Of a stretch of DNA of 64,000 nucleotides, positions 52,178 through 61,738 are shown piece by piece. The DNA is taken from contig CANGZD010000001.1 of assembly GCA_947458875.1 (NCBI GenBank), positions 1-64,000 of the forward strand, written 5' to 3'. A program made the position numbers and the translations under genes. Positions within the stretch are counted from its first letter, which is position 1. The number at the start of each line of letters is the position of its first letter. The DNA is from Sphingobacteriaceae bacterium (GTDB lineage Bacteria; Bacteroidota; Bacteroidia; Sphingobacteriales; Sphingobacteriaceae). The notes below the pieces were generated by a model. It was given only the letters and a program-made list of their open reading frames with translations. It ran no database searches and had not been told where the DNA came from.

Positions 52178-53214
52178 GTCAGCAAGCTATCGCAACATCT
52201 TTATTCATTAAATCTGCATTTTCACAAAAAACAGAACGTCCACCTGTTTGGATGATGCGTCAGGCTGGGCGCTTTATGCCACAATACTGGGAGATCAAGA
52301 ACAAGTATTCGTTTCTGGAAATGTGTAAAACGCCGGAGATTGCTGCAGATGTTACCATGCTTCCGGTTGATTTGCTGGATATCGATGCAGCCATTTTGTT
52401 TTCTGATATTTTAGTAACGGGTGAGGCCATGGGAGGCGATTTGAGCTTCAATCAGGGAGTCGGTCCGAAGTTTGCCAATCCGGTACGCACAGCTGCAGAT
52501 GTGGGTGCTTTGGAAATCGATGTGCAGGATCGTTTACAATACGTGGCTGACGCGATAAAGGTAATTCAGCAGCGTTTAAACGGAAAAATTCCATTGATCG
52601 GCTTTGCCGGTGCTCCTTTCACCGTAATGAGTTACCTCGTAGAAGGAGGCTCTTCTAAAGATTTTAAGCTGACCAAACTCATGTTGCACAACCAGCCGGA
52701 ACTGGCGCATCAGTTATTGGCTAAAATTGCCAAAGTGACCACCGACTATCTGAACTTACAAATTGCGGCCGGTGTGAACGCTGTGCAAATTTTTGACAGC
52801 TGGGCTCAGGCTTTGGCTTGGGATGACTATCGTGAATTTTCACATCAGTACATTCAACAAATTATTGCCGGTTTGAATCGAAAAGACATTCCTGTTATTT
52901 CTTTTTGTAAAGGAAGCTCGGTTTTTGCGCCATTAATGGCCGAAGCCAAGCCAGATGTGATCTCTATCGACTGGAACGTTGACCTGAAAGATATGAAGCA
53001 TCGCCTACCCAAAGGCATTGCAGTGCAGGGTAACCTTGATCCACATATTTTGTATGCCGATAAAACTGTGATCAAAGAACGCATCCATCGTTTATTTGAA
53101 CGCATGCGTGGTGAAGATGGATTTATCTTTAACTTAGGTCATGGGATTATGCCCGATATACCTTTTGACAATGTAAAATACGCGGTCGAAGTGATCAAAG
53201 AATTCCGGTATTAA
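52174..53214 (+). CDS. hemE: Uroporphyrinogen decarboxylase
   Basis: It converts uroporphyrinogen III to coproporphyrinogen III. The N-terminal signature RPPVWMMRQAGRFMPQYWEIK contains the substrate-binding Arg residues, and FAGAPFTVMSYLVEG and NLGHGIMPD are further hallmarks. The 346 residues are full length. The start is GTG at 52174, overlapping the TPR gene stop. Confidence 0.96.
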   Translation: MSQQAIATSLFIKSAFSQKTERPPVWMMRQAGRFMPQYWEIKNKYSFLEMCKTPEIAADVTMLPVDLLDIDAAILFSDILVTGEAMGGDLSFNQGVGPKFANPVRTAADVGALEIDVQDRLQYVADAIKVIQQRLNGKIPLIGFAGAPFTVMSYLVEGGSSKDFKLTKLMLHNQPELAHQLLAKIAKVTTDYLNLQIAAGVNAVQIFDSWAQALAWDDYREFSHQYIQQIIAGLNRKDIPVISFCKGSSVFAPLMAEAKPDVISIDWNVDLKDMKHRLPKGIAVQGNLDPHILYADKTVIKERIHRLFERMRGEDGFIFNLGHGIMPDIPFDNVKYAVEVIKEFRY

Positions 53215-53753
53215 TGACTTACCTCTATTTCAAATCCTTACACCTAATTTTTGTGGTCAGCTGGATGGCCGGACTTTTTTATATCGTCCGTTTGTTCATT
53301 TACCACACCGAAGCGAATGAGCGTCCGGAAGCAGAGCGCCAAATTTTACAGCGCCAGTTTGAGCTAATGGAATCGAAGCTATGGAATATCATCACTACAC
53401 CTGCTATGGTCTTGGCTGTTTTAGCAGGCTTGGGTATGATCTACCTTAATCCGGCTTTATTAGAGATGGACTGGATGTTGGTGAAATTGGGTTTTGTGCT
53501 GGGTTTGCTTGTTTATCATTTTTTATGCCAGCGAATAATGCATCAATTAAGAAGAGGTGATTTTTCTTTGAGTTCCACCCAGCTTCGTATATGGAACGAG
53601 GTGGCCACCATCTTTTTGGTTGCCATTGTATTTACGGTGGTCCTAAAAAGTGCCATCGACTGGATTTATGGCTTAATCGGCCTCATCTTATTTAGTATCC
53701 TCATCATGTCTGTGGTAAAAATCTACAAATACTACCGCCAGCGTTCTCAATAA
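53214..53753 (+). CDS. hemJ: HemJ-type protoporphyrinogen IX oxidase
   Basis: A 179-residue, four-to-five-helix membrane protein of the HemJ/CopD-like family. The conserved His lies in LKSLHLIFVVSWMAGLFYIVRLFIYH, and TTPAMVLAVLAGLGMIY and the Arg-rich FLCQRIMHQLRRG loop follow. It oxidises protoporphyrinogen IX in organisms without HemG/HemY. The ATG overlaps the hemE stop by one base. It is the last gene of the heme operon. Confidence 0.93.
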   Translation: MTYLYFKSLHLIFVVSWMAGLFYIVRLFIYHTEANERPEAERQILQRQFELMESKLWNIITTPAMVLAVLAGLGMIYLNPALLEMDWMLVKLGFVLGLLVYHFLCQRIMHQLRRGDFSLSSTQLRIWNEVATIFLVAIVFTVVLKSAIDWIYGLIGLILFSILIMSVVKIYKYYRQRSQ

Positions 53754-53776
53754 TTTTCTTTTTTTTCTTCCATGAT

Positions 53777-53808
53777 GCAACCATTGTCCTAAATATTGCA
53801 TCTTTCCT
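53777..53808 (+). promoter_or_regulatory. Candidate ECF-type autoregulated promoter
   Basis: GCAACC (53777-53782) followed about 16 nt later by GCATCTTT is unlike the TAnnTTTG promoters elsewhere. It resembles GCAACC-led sequences in front of Bacteroidota ECF sigma genes. This is weak evidence from one site. Confidence 0.3.
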
Positions 53809-53822
53809 AAAACGAGTACGAA

Positions 53823-54383
53823 TTGAAACAAACTTTTACGATTGAATACTTACTGGAGGGATGTAAAAAAGGGGACAGACATGCGCAGGAGAGTTTATAT
53901 CGGGCTTTAGCACCCAAAATGATGGGGATTTGCCTGCGTTATGCTGCCGATCGGGCAGATGCAGAGGACATCCTCCAAACAGGCTTCATCAGGATGTTTC
54001 AAAGGTTGGCTGATTTTAGGATGGAGGGTTCTTTCGAAGGTTGGGTGAGAAGAATTATGGTAAATACCGCCATTGAGGCTTACCGGAAAAATTTGAGAAC
54101 CCTAACCGCGATTTCGTTGGATGATGTGAACGAGGAGCTAAGTCAAACTGATTGGAATGGTTTGGAACTGCAAGACTTACTTAAAATGATACAAGAATTA
54201 CCTAATGGCTATCGGATGGTTTTTAACCTGTATGCCATAGAAGGTTATTCTCACAGGGAGATTGCCGATGAATTGGGAATTAGTGAAAGTGGTTCTAAAT
54301 CGCAGTTATCAAGGGCCAGAGCCTTACTAAAAGAAAAAATTAAAGAATTGGAGGAAAAAGATCATGCAAGAAAAGTTAGATAA
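53823..54383 (+). CDS. ECF-type RNA polymerase sigma factor
   Basis: A 186-residue sigma-70 family protein. Region 2 (DAEDILQTGFIRMFQRLADFR) and region 4 (LPNGYRMVFNLYAIEGYSHREIADELGISESGSKSQLSRAR) are clear. There is no region 1.1 or 3, so it is an ECF factor. The start is TTG at 53823 (MKQTFTIEYLLEGC). It overlaps the next gene by 20 nt, as sigma/anti-sigma pairs do. Confidence 0.94.
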   Translation: MKQTFTIEYLLEGCKKGDRHAQESLYRALAPKMMGICLRYAADRADAEDILQTGFIRMFQRLADFRMEGSFEGWVRRIMVNTAIEAYRKNLRTLTAISLDDVNEELSQTDWNGLELQDLLKMIQELPNGYRMVFNLYAIEGYSHREIADELGISESGSKSQLSRARALLKEKIKELEEKDHARKVR

Positions 54384-55083
54384 AGCATTCGATCGCTCTT
54401 TACGTGACAAGTTCAGGGAGTTCAGCGAGGAACCTTCACCAGCCGTTTGGGAGCAAATTGCTGTCGGTTTAGATCGTCCTGATAGGAAACGTTTACCCTA
54501 CGCTTGGCTGGCAGCAGCTTGTGTAGTTATTTTTGCATCGGTACTACTTTGGCCGAAGCAGGAGCCAGAGGAAATGATTCTTGCGAAAGCTCCAATAATC
54601 AATTTACCTGCTGCCGAAACTGCATCGGCTAAACAGGAGAATTTTAAAAATCCAGCAATTGTACAAATTGATAAAAAGGTAGTTCCTAATTCTGTTCGTT
54701 ATGAAGATCGGCTCGATTCAAGTAATGAGTTAATGGTAGTAGTTTCTTCTTCAGCTGATGTGCCAGCTGCTCAAAAAGAGCTCAATTTACAGCCTGCCGC
54801 TTCTACTCCTGTAGTCGCTGAAGCCGTGGTTGCATCGCCCATGCCGGATATGGACATTGCTGCAAACACTAGCGCTGTAATGAATGATCCTGAAGATTCA
54901 GCTGATAGCTTTGCACCTAAACAAAAGAAAGGTTTAGGAAAGCTGGTCAACTTTGTACTCAGTCAAGTTGACCCAAGAGCAGATAAACTGATCGAAGTTT
55001 CTGAGGATGCAGGTGAAGGATTACACATTACCGGATTGAATCTGGGACTCATTAAACTGAAAAATAAAACATCAAATAAATAA
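54364..55083 (+). CDS. Putative anti-sigma factor, single-span membrane protein
   Basis: 239 residues. A cytoplasmic N-terminal segment (about 1-44, with SPAVWEQIAVGL) leads to one helix (about 45-65, YAWLAAACVVIFASVLLW). A low-complexity Ala/Pro/Glu-rich periplasmic region follows. Topology and overlap with the ECF sigma gene suggest an anti-sigma factor. No zinc-type (ZAS) His-Cys motif is seen. It is followed 9 nt later by a barrel protein that may be its target or input. Confidence 0.7.
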   Translation: MQEKLDKAFDRSLRDKFREFSEEPSPAVWEQIAVGLDRPDRKRLPYAWLAAACVVIFASVLLWPKQEPEEMILAKAPIINLPAAETASAKQENFKNPAIVQIDKKVVPNSVRYEDRLDSSNELMVVVSSSADVPAAQKELNLQPAASTPVVAEAVVASPMPDMDIAANTSAVMNDPEDSADSFAPKQKKGLGKLVNFVLSQVDPRADKLIEVSEDAGEGLHITGLNLGLIKLKNKTSNK

Positions 55084-55092
55084 ACCAAAAAC

Positions 55093-55929
55093 ATGAAACA
55101 ATTCTTTACGTTCGCACTCTGTACTTTATTAATCATTAATGCATCGGCACAAGATAAAAAAGTGATCGATACGTTGGTGATCGTAAGCACCGATACCATC
55201 AAAACAAAATCGAGTAAAAAAGCCACCACGTTTATTAAGATCGGTAATTTAAAGATCAATACAAATGATAACAAAACTACTGTGGTTAAAGAAACTCCCA
55301 AAAACAAACACACGGTAAGTTTAAGCTTTGTGTTCGATCATTTTGATCTGGGCTTTAGCCGCTATGTAGATAATGGTAGTTTTACTTTGTCGCCGGCAAA
55401 CAGCTTCCTTGAATTTGAGCCAGCTAAAACCACTAATGTTGGGTTTGATTTTTTTGAAATGAAATACAAGTCGGGCAATAGATTTGCATTCTTTATTTCG
55501 GCAGGTTTAGACTGGAACCACATCCGCTTGAAACAAAATATTACCATACAAAAAGATCAGCCACAGCTAACGGCTACTCCCGATAATGTAGAATTTAGCA
55601 AGAACCGTTTCAGCAGCCGCTACCTACGTATCCCTATCGGTTTCGAATTTAATACCCCGGTTCAAAAAGGAAAATATTTTCGGGTGGTGGCCGGTCCGGA
55701 GCTGGGTTTCTTGCTGAATGGTAAAGTGAAGCAAATTAGTGAGGAAAGAGGAAAAGAGAAATCTAAAGACGATTACAATTTCAATCCTTTCCGTTATGGT
55801 GCTCACCTACGTTTAGCTTATCAGAATACCGGTATTTTTGCCAAATATTATTTTAATGATGTTTTTGCAAAAGACCAAGGTCCTACAGACTTTAGAAATA
55901 TCTCTTTTGGTTTAACCTGGGGATTTTAA
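55093..55929 (+). CDS. PorT-like outer membrane beta-barrel protein
   Basis: 278 residues with a signal peptide (MKQFFTFALCTLLIINASAQ). A Lys/Thr-rich segment precedes about eight antiparallel strands ending in an aromatic residue (FRNISFGLTWGF, terminal Phe). Such barrels are typical products of sigma/anti-sigma/OMP triplets in Bacteroidota. The function is unknown. Confidence 0.78.
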   Translation: MKQFFTFALCTLLIINASAQDKKVIDTLVIVSTDTIKTKSSKKATTFIKIGNLKINTNDNKTTVVKETPKNKHTVSLSFVFDHFDLGFSRYVDNGSFTLSPANSFLEFEPAKTTNVGFDFFEMKYKSGNRFAFFISAGLDWNHIRLKQNITIQKDQPQLTATPDNVEFSKNRFSSRYLRIPIGFEFNTPVQKGKYFRVVAGPELGFLLNGKVKQISEERGKEKSKDDYNFNPFRYGAHLRLAYQNTGIFAKYYFNDVFAKDQGPTDFRNISFGLTWGF

Positions 55930-55955
55930 TTGGTGATAACGTTTACCTCTGTACA

Positions 55956-55987
55956 AACCCTGTCTGCATCTGCGGGCAGGGTTTTTG
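55956..55987 (+). terminator. Intrinsic terminator of the sigma operon
   Basis: AACCCTG (55956-55962) pairs with CAGGGTT (55977-55983), with partial pairing inside, followed by TTTTGTTT. The T tract runs straight into the -7 box of the next gene. Confidence 0.75.
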
Positions 55988-55989
55988 TT

Positions 55990-55997
55990 TATATTTG
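55990..55997 (+). promoter_or_regulatory. -7 promoter box of the solitary ABC gene
   Basis: TATATTTG is a perfect -7 consensus and lies 5 nt before the ATG at 56003, immediately after the upstream terminator. It is another probable leaderless start. Confidence 0.5.
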
Positions 55998-56002
55998 GCC
56001 AA

Positions 56003-56998
56003 ATGTCTGAGGCTTTTTTATCCATTCAACAACTTAGCAAATCATATCCCGGCTCCACATCGGCAGGGGTTTTTGAAATCGATCTCCAAATTAACAAAGG
56101 TGCTTTCGTGGCTATTGTAGGAGAGAGTGGTTCGGGGAAAAGCACCTTGCTCAAATTGATATACGGTTTATTGAGCCCAGATATCGGCAAGGTGGATTTT
56201 AAGGGAAGCCGGGTATTTGGTCCGCAAGAGAAGTTGATTCCGGGCCATGAATGTATGAAGCTGATCGCTCAGGATTTTAACCTGAACACCTATGCCAAGG
56301 TGTACGATAACATCGCGGCCATGCTCTCTAATACCGATCTGGATGCCAAGAAGCAAAAGACCTTAGAAACCATGGAGTTTTTGCGAATCGATCATTTAGC
56401 CGATCGTCGTGCCGCCGATCTGAGTGGCGGGGAACAGCAGCGGGTGGCCATTGCCCGAGCTTTGGTAACCGAACCGGAGGTTTTATTGCTGGATGAGCCA
56501 TTTAGTCAGGTGGATGTGATGATGCGCAAGCAATTGCGTGCCGACTTGAAACGCTTGTGCACTCATCTAGGTATCACCATGATTTTGGTTTCACACGATC
56601 CTTTTGATGGCTTATCTCTAGCCGATCAATTGATACTCATCCGTCAGGGGCGAATATTGCAGCAAGGGCACCCGAAGGAAATTATTAAACAACCGGTCAA
56701 CGCTTATGTCGCTTCGCTCTTGGGCGAAGCCAATATCATTCCTCCGGCGCAAGCTGAATCTTGGCTGGGGTTAAATTTGAAACCGGATGAATGCCTGGCG
56801 GTCTACCCCTATGAAATCGCTATCACTGATGCAGGTATTCCGGCGGTGGTACGCCGGGTGCGGTATCAGTTAAATATTGATGAATTGGATGTAAAAGTAG
56901 GAGATCATAGCCTTACGCTCAATACCCCTACTGGCCAATTTAAGACTGGAGATGAGATATGGCTACAATTTAACAATTACAGAGTAGTAACAAAATGA
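56003..56998 (+). CDS. Solitary ABC transporter ATPase (TOBE-type)
   Basis: 331 residues from the ATG at 56003. The ATPase motifs are all intact: GESGSGKST, LSGGEQQRVAIARAL, VLLLDEPFSQVD and SHDPFD. The C-terminal roughly 90 residues look like a TOBE-type regulatory domain, as in PotA, FbpC and ModC importers. No permease or binding-protein gene is near, so its substrate cannot be told. An upstream TTG at 55985 falls before the -7 box and is unlikely. Confidence 0.88.
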   Translation: MSEAFLSIQQLSKSYPGSTSAGVFEIDLQINKGAFVAIVGESGSGKSTLLKLIYGLLSPDIGKVDFKGSRVFGPQEKLIPGHECMKLIAQDFNLNTYAKVYDNIAAMLSNTDLDAKKQKTLETMEFLRIDHLADRRAADLSGGEQQRVAIARALVTEPEVLLLDEPFSQVDVMMRKQLRADLKRLCTHLGITMILVSHDPFDGLSLADQLILIRQGRILQQGHPKEIIKQPVNAYVASLLGEANIIPPAQAESWLGLNLKPDECLAVYPYEIAITDAGIPAVVRRVRYQLNIDELDVKVGDHSLTLNTPTGQFKTGDEIWLQFNNYRVVTK

Positions 56999-57011
56999 AT
57001 TTGTTATCCTT

Positions 57012-57067
57012 AGCACAGCAAAGAATCTTCATATTAAGTTTTTCGCTTCGCTCAAAATGACAATAAC
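57012..57067. repeat. Degraded copy of a dispersed Bacteroidota intergenic repeat
   Basis: The stretch contains AAAGAATCTTC, then TTTTTCGCTTCGCTCAAAATGACAA-type sequence. It resembles the repeat family with TTCGCTTCGCTCAGAATGACA that is scattered in intergenic DNA of many Bacteroidota. This is recognised from memory, and only one copy is in the window. Confidence 0.45.
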
Positions 57068-57069
57068 CA

Positions 57070-57102
57070 AAAAAGCCTCTTCGAAAATCGATGAGGCTTT
57101 TT
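57070..57102. terminator. Bidirectional terminator between ABC gene and atpC
   Basis: AAAAAGCCTC (57070-57079) pairs with GAGGCTTTTT (57093-57102). A/T runs at both ends allow it to act on both strands, serving the two convergent genes. Confidence 0.88.
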
Positions 57103-57121
57103 AATGAGTTAACAATTCTGA

Positions 57122-57370
57122 TTATTGAACGAGGCCGTCGGCCAATACAATTACTTTATTCTGCATTACCTCTACTACACCACCTTTAATTTGGTAGGTA
57201 TTGGCTTGCTTATCTGCTGTGCGTACAATTAATTTCCCGCTTTCCAATGTAGAAATGATGGGAGCGTGGTCTTTCAGTACTTCGAAAGCACCCGAGGTGC
57301 CTGGTACAGTTACTGAGTTAATTTCTCCTTCAAATACCGTCTGGTCGGGGGTGTAGATTTCTAATTTCAT
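57122..57370 (-). CDS. atpC: F-type ATP synthase epsilon subunit
   Basis: An 82-residue short epsilon consisting of the N-terminal beta-sandwich only (LEIYTPDQTVFEGEINSVTVPGTSGAFEVLKDHAP). The C-terminal helical pair that inhibits ATPase activity in E. coli is absent, as is usual in Bacteroidota. It is downstream of atpD on the minus strand. The remaining atp genes are not in this window. Confidence 0.95.
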   Translation of the reverse strand: MKLEIYTPDQTVFEGEINSVTVPGTSGAFEVLKDHAPIISTLESGKLIVRTADKQANTYQIKGGVVEVMQNKVIVLADGLVQ

Positions 57371-57392
57371 CTTTAGATAGTCTTTAGCATTA

Positions 57393-57445
57393 AGTATTGA
57401 GTATTGAAAAATTTAAAGTGAGTGCACTACTCAATACTCATTACT
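57393..57445 (-). repeat. Inverted repeat of TTGAGTA-type heptamers between atpD and atpC
   Basis: AGTATTGAGTATTG (57393-57406) and CAATACTCATTACT (57432-57445) are inverted with one mismatch. The arms consist of short GAGTATT/GAGTAAT heptamers. It would form a long hairpin in the atpD-atpC transcript and could set the ratio of the two messages. Confidence 0.55.
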
Positions 57446-57454
57446 CGGTACTAT

Positions 57455-58990
<1,536 letters not shown>

Positions 58991-59160
58991 TCAAAAAACG
59001 CAGCTCTTTAATGCTGTCTTTTTTCGGTCTGCAAAAATACACTTTATCGCTGAAAAATAATAGAAGATCATTAATTTTTTCAATAAAAATCCGTGTAAAA
59101 AAATCGTAGAACTTAATTCTTTCTGAGGTGTTTAATGATGGATAGAAAACAATAAATGGA

Positions 59161-59430
59161 ATGAAACTATTACATCAGTTAAAAAAAGCATGGCCAAGGG
59201 TTATTGCTTTAGTCTTTACATTGTTCTGTTCGTTAGCGGTTTGGTCGCAGGATACCACCACTACGGGCGAGCGTTCTACAACGCAGAATGAAACAGGTGC
59301 CTGGTACGATCAGGGCTGGATTTGGTTTGTCATCATCATCATCGCGGTTGTTTTAGTTTTGGCACTCACCCGCAAATCTGGAAAAGGTCCGATGGACAAG
59401 GATACCAATCGTTTCAAAGACCGCAGATAG
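59161..59430 (+). CDS. Small exported/membrane protein
   Basis: 89 residues. A signal peptide or first helix (about 14-29, ending in VWSQ) leads to a short polar Thr-rich loop. A second helix (about 54-69, WFVIIIIAVVLVLALTR) and a charged tail (KGPMDKDTNRFKDRR) follow. No family is recognised. The composition is typical of a real bitopic protein. It starts 200 nt upstream-divergent from atpD. Confidence 0.6.
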   Translation: MKLLHQLKKAWPRVIALVFTLFCSLAVWSQDTTTTGERSTTQNETGAWYDQGWIWFVIIIIAVVLVLALTRKSGKGPMDKDTNRFKDRR

Positions 59431-59484
59431 CTCAAAAAGGCTTCCGGCCTTGTATGATCCGACAAATTTCTGCTCTTTTGAAGC

Positions 59485-60396
59485 ATGAAAAGGATCATGG
59501 TTACCGGAAGTAATGGCCTATTGGGACAAAAAATTACCGATTTGGCTCTTTTGAATTCCGACATAGAATTACTGGCGACTTCAAAAGGGCCCGATCGGCA
59601 TCCTGCGAAATCGGGCTATCAATACTTTGATTTAGATATTTGTGAGCCAGGTCAGACGGCAGCATTAATTGAAAAGCTGAGACCTGATGTTATGATCCAT
59701 ACCGCTGCCATGACCAATGTAGATGCTTGCGAAAATGATCAGGCGGCTTGCACCCAGCTCAATGTGGATGCAGTTGAAAATATTTCTTCTCTCTGTAAAC
59801 AATACGATATTCACCTCATTCATTTGTCGACGGATTTTATTTTCGATGGAGAAAATGGTCCCTATGCGGAAGATGCCAAACCTAATCCTTTGAGTTTTTA
59901 CGGGCAATCGAAGCTTAAGGCAGAGCAAGTGATACAAGCTTCAGGATGCAGAGCGGCCATACTCAGAACCATCATTGTTTATGGAATTGTGAATGATATG
60001 AGCCGAAGTAATATTGTACTTTGGGCGAAAGGCGCCCTTGAAAAGGGAGAAAGTATTTCGGTGGTGAATGACCAGTGGCGCATGCCTACCCTTGCCGAAG
60101 ATCTGGCAGCCTGCTGTCTGTTGGCTGCTCAAAAAGAAGCGCAAGGTATCTATAACGCATCTGGTAAGGACATGATGAACATGGTGGAATTGGTTGAACA
60201 AGTGGCCGATTTTTGGAAGCTGGATAAAAGTTTGATCAAGCCAATCACATCAGCAAGTTTAAATCAAAGTGCGAAAAGGCCATCCAAAACCGGATTTATC
60301 CTCGACAAAAGTATTCGGGAGCTAGGTTATCAACCACATTCATTTATAGAGGGATTGTCAATTTTAGATAAACAACTCAAGTCAACTACACATTAA
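59485..60396 (+). CDS. RmlD-like sugar-nucleotide reductase
   Basis: A 303-residue extended SDR. GSNGLLGQKI is the cofactor motif, STDFIFDGENGPYAED is the RmlD-type STDYVFDG region, and the Tyr-x3-Lys is YGQSKLKAE. Homologues include dTDP-4-dehydrorhamnose reductase and the MAT2B-like group. No other rml gene is nearby, so the exact substrate is open. Confidence 0.85.
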   Translation: MKRIMVTGSNGLLGQKITDLALLNSDIELLATSKGPDRHPAKSGYQYFDLDICEPGQTAALIEKLRPDVMIHTAAMTNVDACENDQAACTQLNVDAVENISSLCKQYDIHLIHLSTDFIFDGENGPYAEDAKPNPLSFYGQSKLKAEQVIQASGCRAAILRTIIVYGIVNDMSRSNIVLWAKGALEKGESISVVNDQWRMPTLAEDLAACCLLAAQKEAQGIYNASGKDMMNMVELVEQVADFWKLDKSLIKPITSASLNQSAKRPSKTGFILDKSIRELGYQPHSFIEGLSILDKQLKSTTH

Positions 60397-60421
60397 TTTA
60401 TATTTGATCAAATTTTAGAAA

Positions 60422-60889
60422 ATGGCGAACATTAATAAAGGCCAAAAGGCCCCTGATTTTAAATTATTTAGTACAGAACTGAAAGAAGTTAGTTTGAGCG
60501 ATTATGCCGGAAAGAAATTGGTGATCCATTTCTTCCCCATGGCTTTTACCGGTGTATGTACTACTCAATTATGCACCATGAGAGATACTTTTGGTTATTA
60601 TGAAGGTTTGGGTGCAGAGGTAATCGCTATTTCGGTCGATTCACCCTTCACACTTGCTAAGTTTAAGGAAGATCAAAATTATCAGTTCCCGCTGCTTTCG
60701 GATTTCAACAAGGAAGTTTCAAAGGCTTATGGTGCCTGCTACGATGAATTTGTATTTAATTTGAAAGGGGTTTCTAAAAGAGCTGCTTTTGTTTTAGACC
60801 AAAATCACGAAGTGGTTTATGCCGAAGTATTGGAGTCGGCCGGCGATCTGCCCGATTTTAATGCGATTCGTGAAGCTGTAAATCAATAA
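60422..60889 (+). CDS. Peroxiredoxin (AhpE/BCP-like)
   Basis: 155 residues. The peroxidatic Cys46 is in FPMAFTGVCTTQLC with the conserved Thr and Pro. A second Cys51 could serve as resolving Cys, as in atypical 2-Cys Prx, and another is at about 101. It is cytoplasmic and reduces hydrogen peroxide and alkyl hydroperoxides. It is probably co-transcribed with the reductase 25 nt upstream. Confidence 0.92.
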   Translation: MANINKGQKAPDFKLFSTELKEVSLSDYAGKKLVIHFFPMAFTGVCTTQLCTMRDTFGYYEGLGAEVIAISVDSPFTLAKFKEDQNYQFPLLSDFNKEVSKAYGACYDEFVFNLKGVSKRAAFVLDQNHEVVYAEVLESAGDLPDFNAIREAVNQ

Positions 60890-60901
60890 AAACCAAAATT
60901 C

Positions 60902-60932
60902 TTTGCTTTTTTGAGTGGAACTCCTATTTTTG
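60902..60932 (+). promoter_or_regulatory. Full-consensus promoter of tRNA-Arg
   Basis: TTTG (60902-60905), exactly 19 nt, then TATTTTTG (60925-60932). Both elements and the spacing match the Bacteroidota vegetative consensus perfectly. The predicted start lies about 10 nt before the tRNA. Confidence 0.85.
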
Positions 60933-60949
60933 CAGTCCGTAAATCAATA

Positions 60950-61023
60950 GGACCTGTAGCTTAACTGGATAGAGCACCTGACTACGGATCAGGAGGTTAG
61001 GGGTTCGACTCCCTTCAGGTCCA
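60950..61023 (+). tRNA. tRNA-Arg (anticodon ACG)
   Basis: A perfect 7-bp acceptor stem GGACCTG/CAGGTCC. The D-arm is GCTTAACTGGATAGAGC. The anticodon stem-loop CCTGA-CTACGGA-TCAGG has ACG at 34-36 (A34 would be deaminated to inosine by TadA). The T-loop is TTCGACT. The 3' CCA is not encoded. Confidence 0.96.
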
Positions 61024-61033
61024 CAATACATGC

Positions 61034-61072
61034 AAGCCTTTTCGATCACCAACCGAAAAGGCTTCAAATTTT
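61034..61072 (+). terminator. Terminator after tRNA-Arg
   Basis: A perfect 11-bp stem AAGCCTTTTCG/CGAAAAGGCTT (61034-61044 with 61054-61064) is followed by CAAATTTT. The T tract is weak. Confidence 0.75.
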
Positions 61073-61091
61073 AAACACGATTCAGAAAGAA

Positions 61092-61664
61092 ATGCTTAAT
61101 CTGGTGTTATTTGGCCCCCCAGGTGCTGGAAAAGGGACTCAATCTCAAAAATTAATTGATCAATATCAATTGATTCATCTTTCTACTGGTGATTTATTGA
61201 GAAGTGAAATTGCTCAGGGGACCTCTCTGGGAATGGAAGCTAAAAAATTGATGGATCAGGGTGTTTTGGTACCTGATGAAGTCGTGATCGGGATGATCAG
61301 CAATAAACTCGATGCCAATAAGGATGCCAAAGGATTCATATTTGACGGTTTTCCTCGTACCGTGGCGCAGGCCGAAGCTTTAGATCACTTACTCGACACC
61401 AAGAAATCAGCCATTTCGGCCATGATCGCCCTCGAAGTGAATGATGACGAGTTGGAACGTCGTTTATTGTTAAGAGGCAAAGATTCGGGCCGTCCGGATG
61501 ATGCCAATCCGGAAGTAATCCGCAAGCGTATTATGGAGTACAACAATAAAACAGCTCCCGTAGCTAATTTTTATAAAACGCAAAACAAATTTTACAGCAT
61601 AGCGGGTATTGGGGCCATTGATGAAATCTTTGCCTCCCTGTGCTCCGTGATCAATCAACTGTAA
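61092..61664 (+). CDS. adk: Adenylate kinase
   Basis: It interconverts ATP + AMP and 2 ADP. The P-loop is FGPPGAGKGTQ, the AMP-binding parts are STGDLLRSEI and FDGFPRTVAQAE, and the lid begins RGKDSGRPDD. At 190 residues it is the short-lid form without a zinc finger. It lies 20 nt after the tRNA-Arg terminator and ends just before the obgE promoter. Confidence 0.97.
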   Translation: MLNLVLFGPPGAGKGTQSQKLIDQYQLIHLSTGDLLRSEIAQGTSLGMEAKKLMDQGVLVPDEVVIGMISNKLDANKDAKGFIFDGFPRTVAQAEALDHLLDTKKSAISAMIALEVNDDELERRLLLRGKDSGRPDDANPEVIRKRIMEYNNKTAPVANFYKTQNKFYSIAGIGAIDEIFASLCSVINQL

Positions 61665-61681
61665 AACCCAAAAAATAAAGC

Positions 61682-61720
61682 ATAGCGGATGCGACATCAG
61701 CTGTCCATCCGCTATTTTTG
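61682..61720 (+). terminator. adk terminator overlapping the obgE -7 box
   Basis: ATAGCGGATG pairs with CATCCGCTAT (10 bp) and continues into TTTTTG. The final TATTTTTG (61713-61720) is at the same time a perfect -7 consensus, located 18 nt before the obgE ATG. Confidence 0.8.
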
Positions 61721-61738
61721 TATCCAATCAAAAATCAA

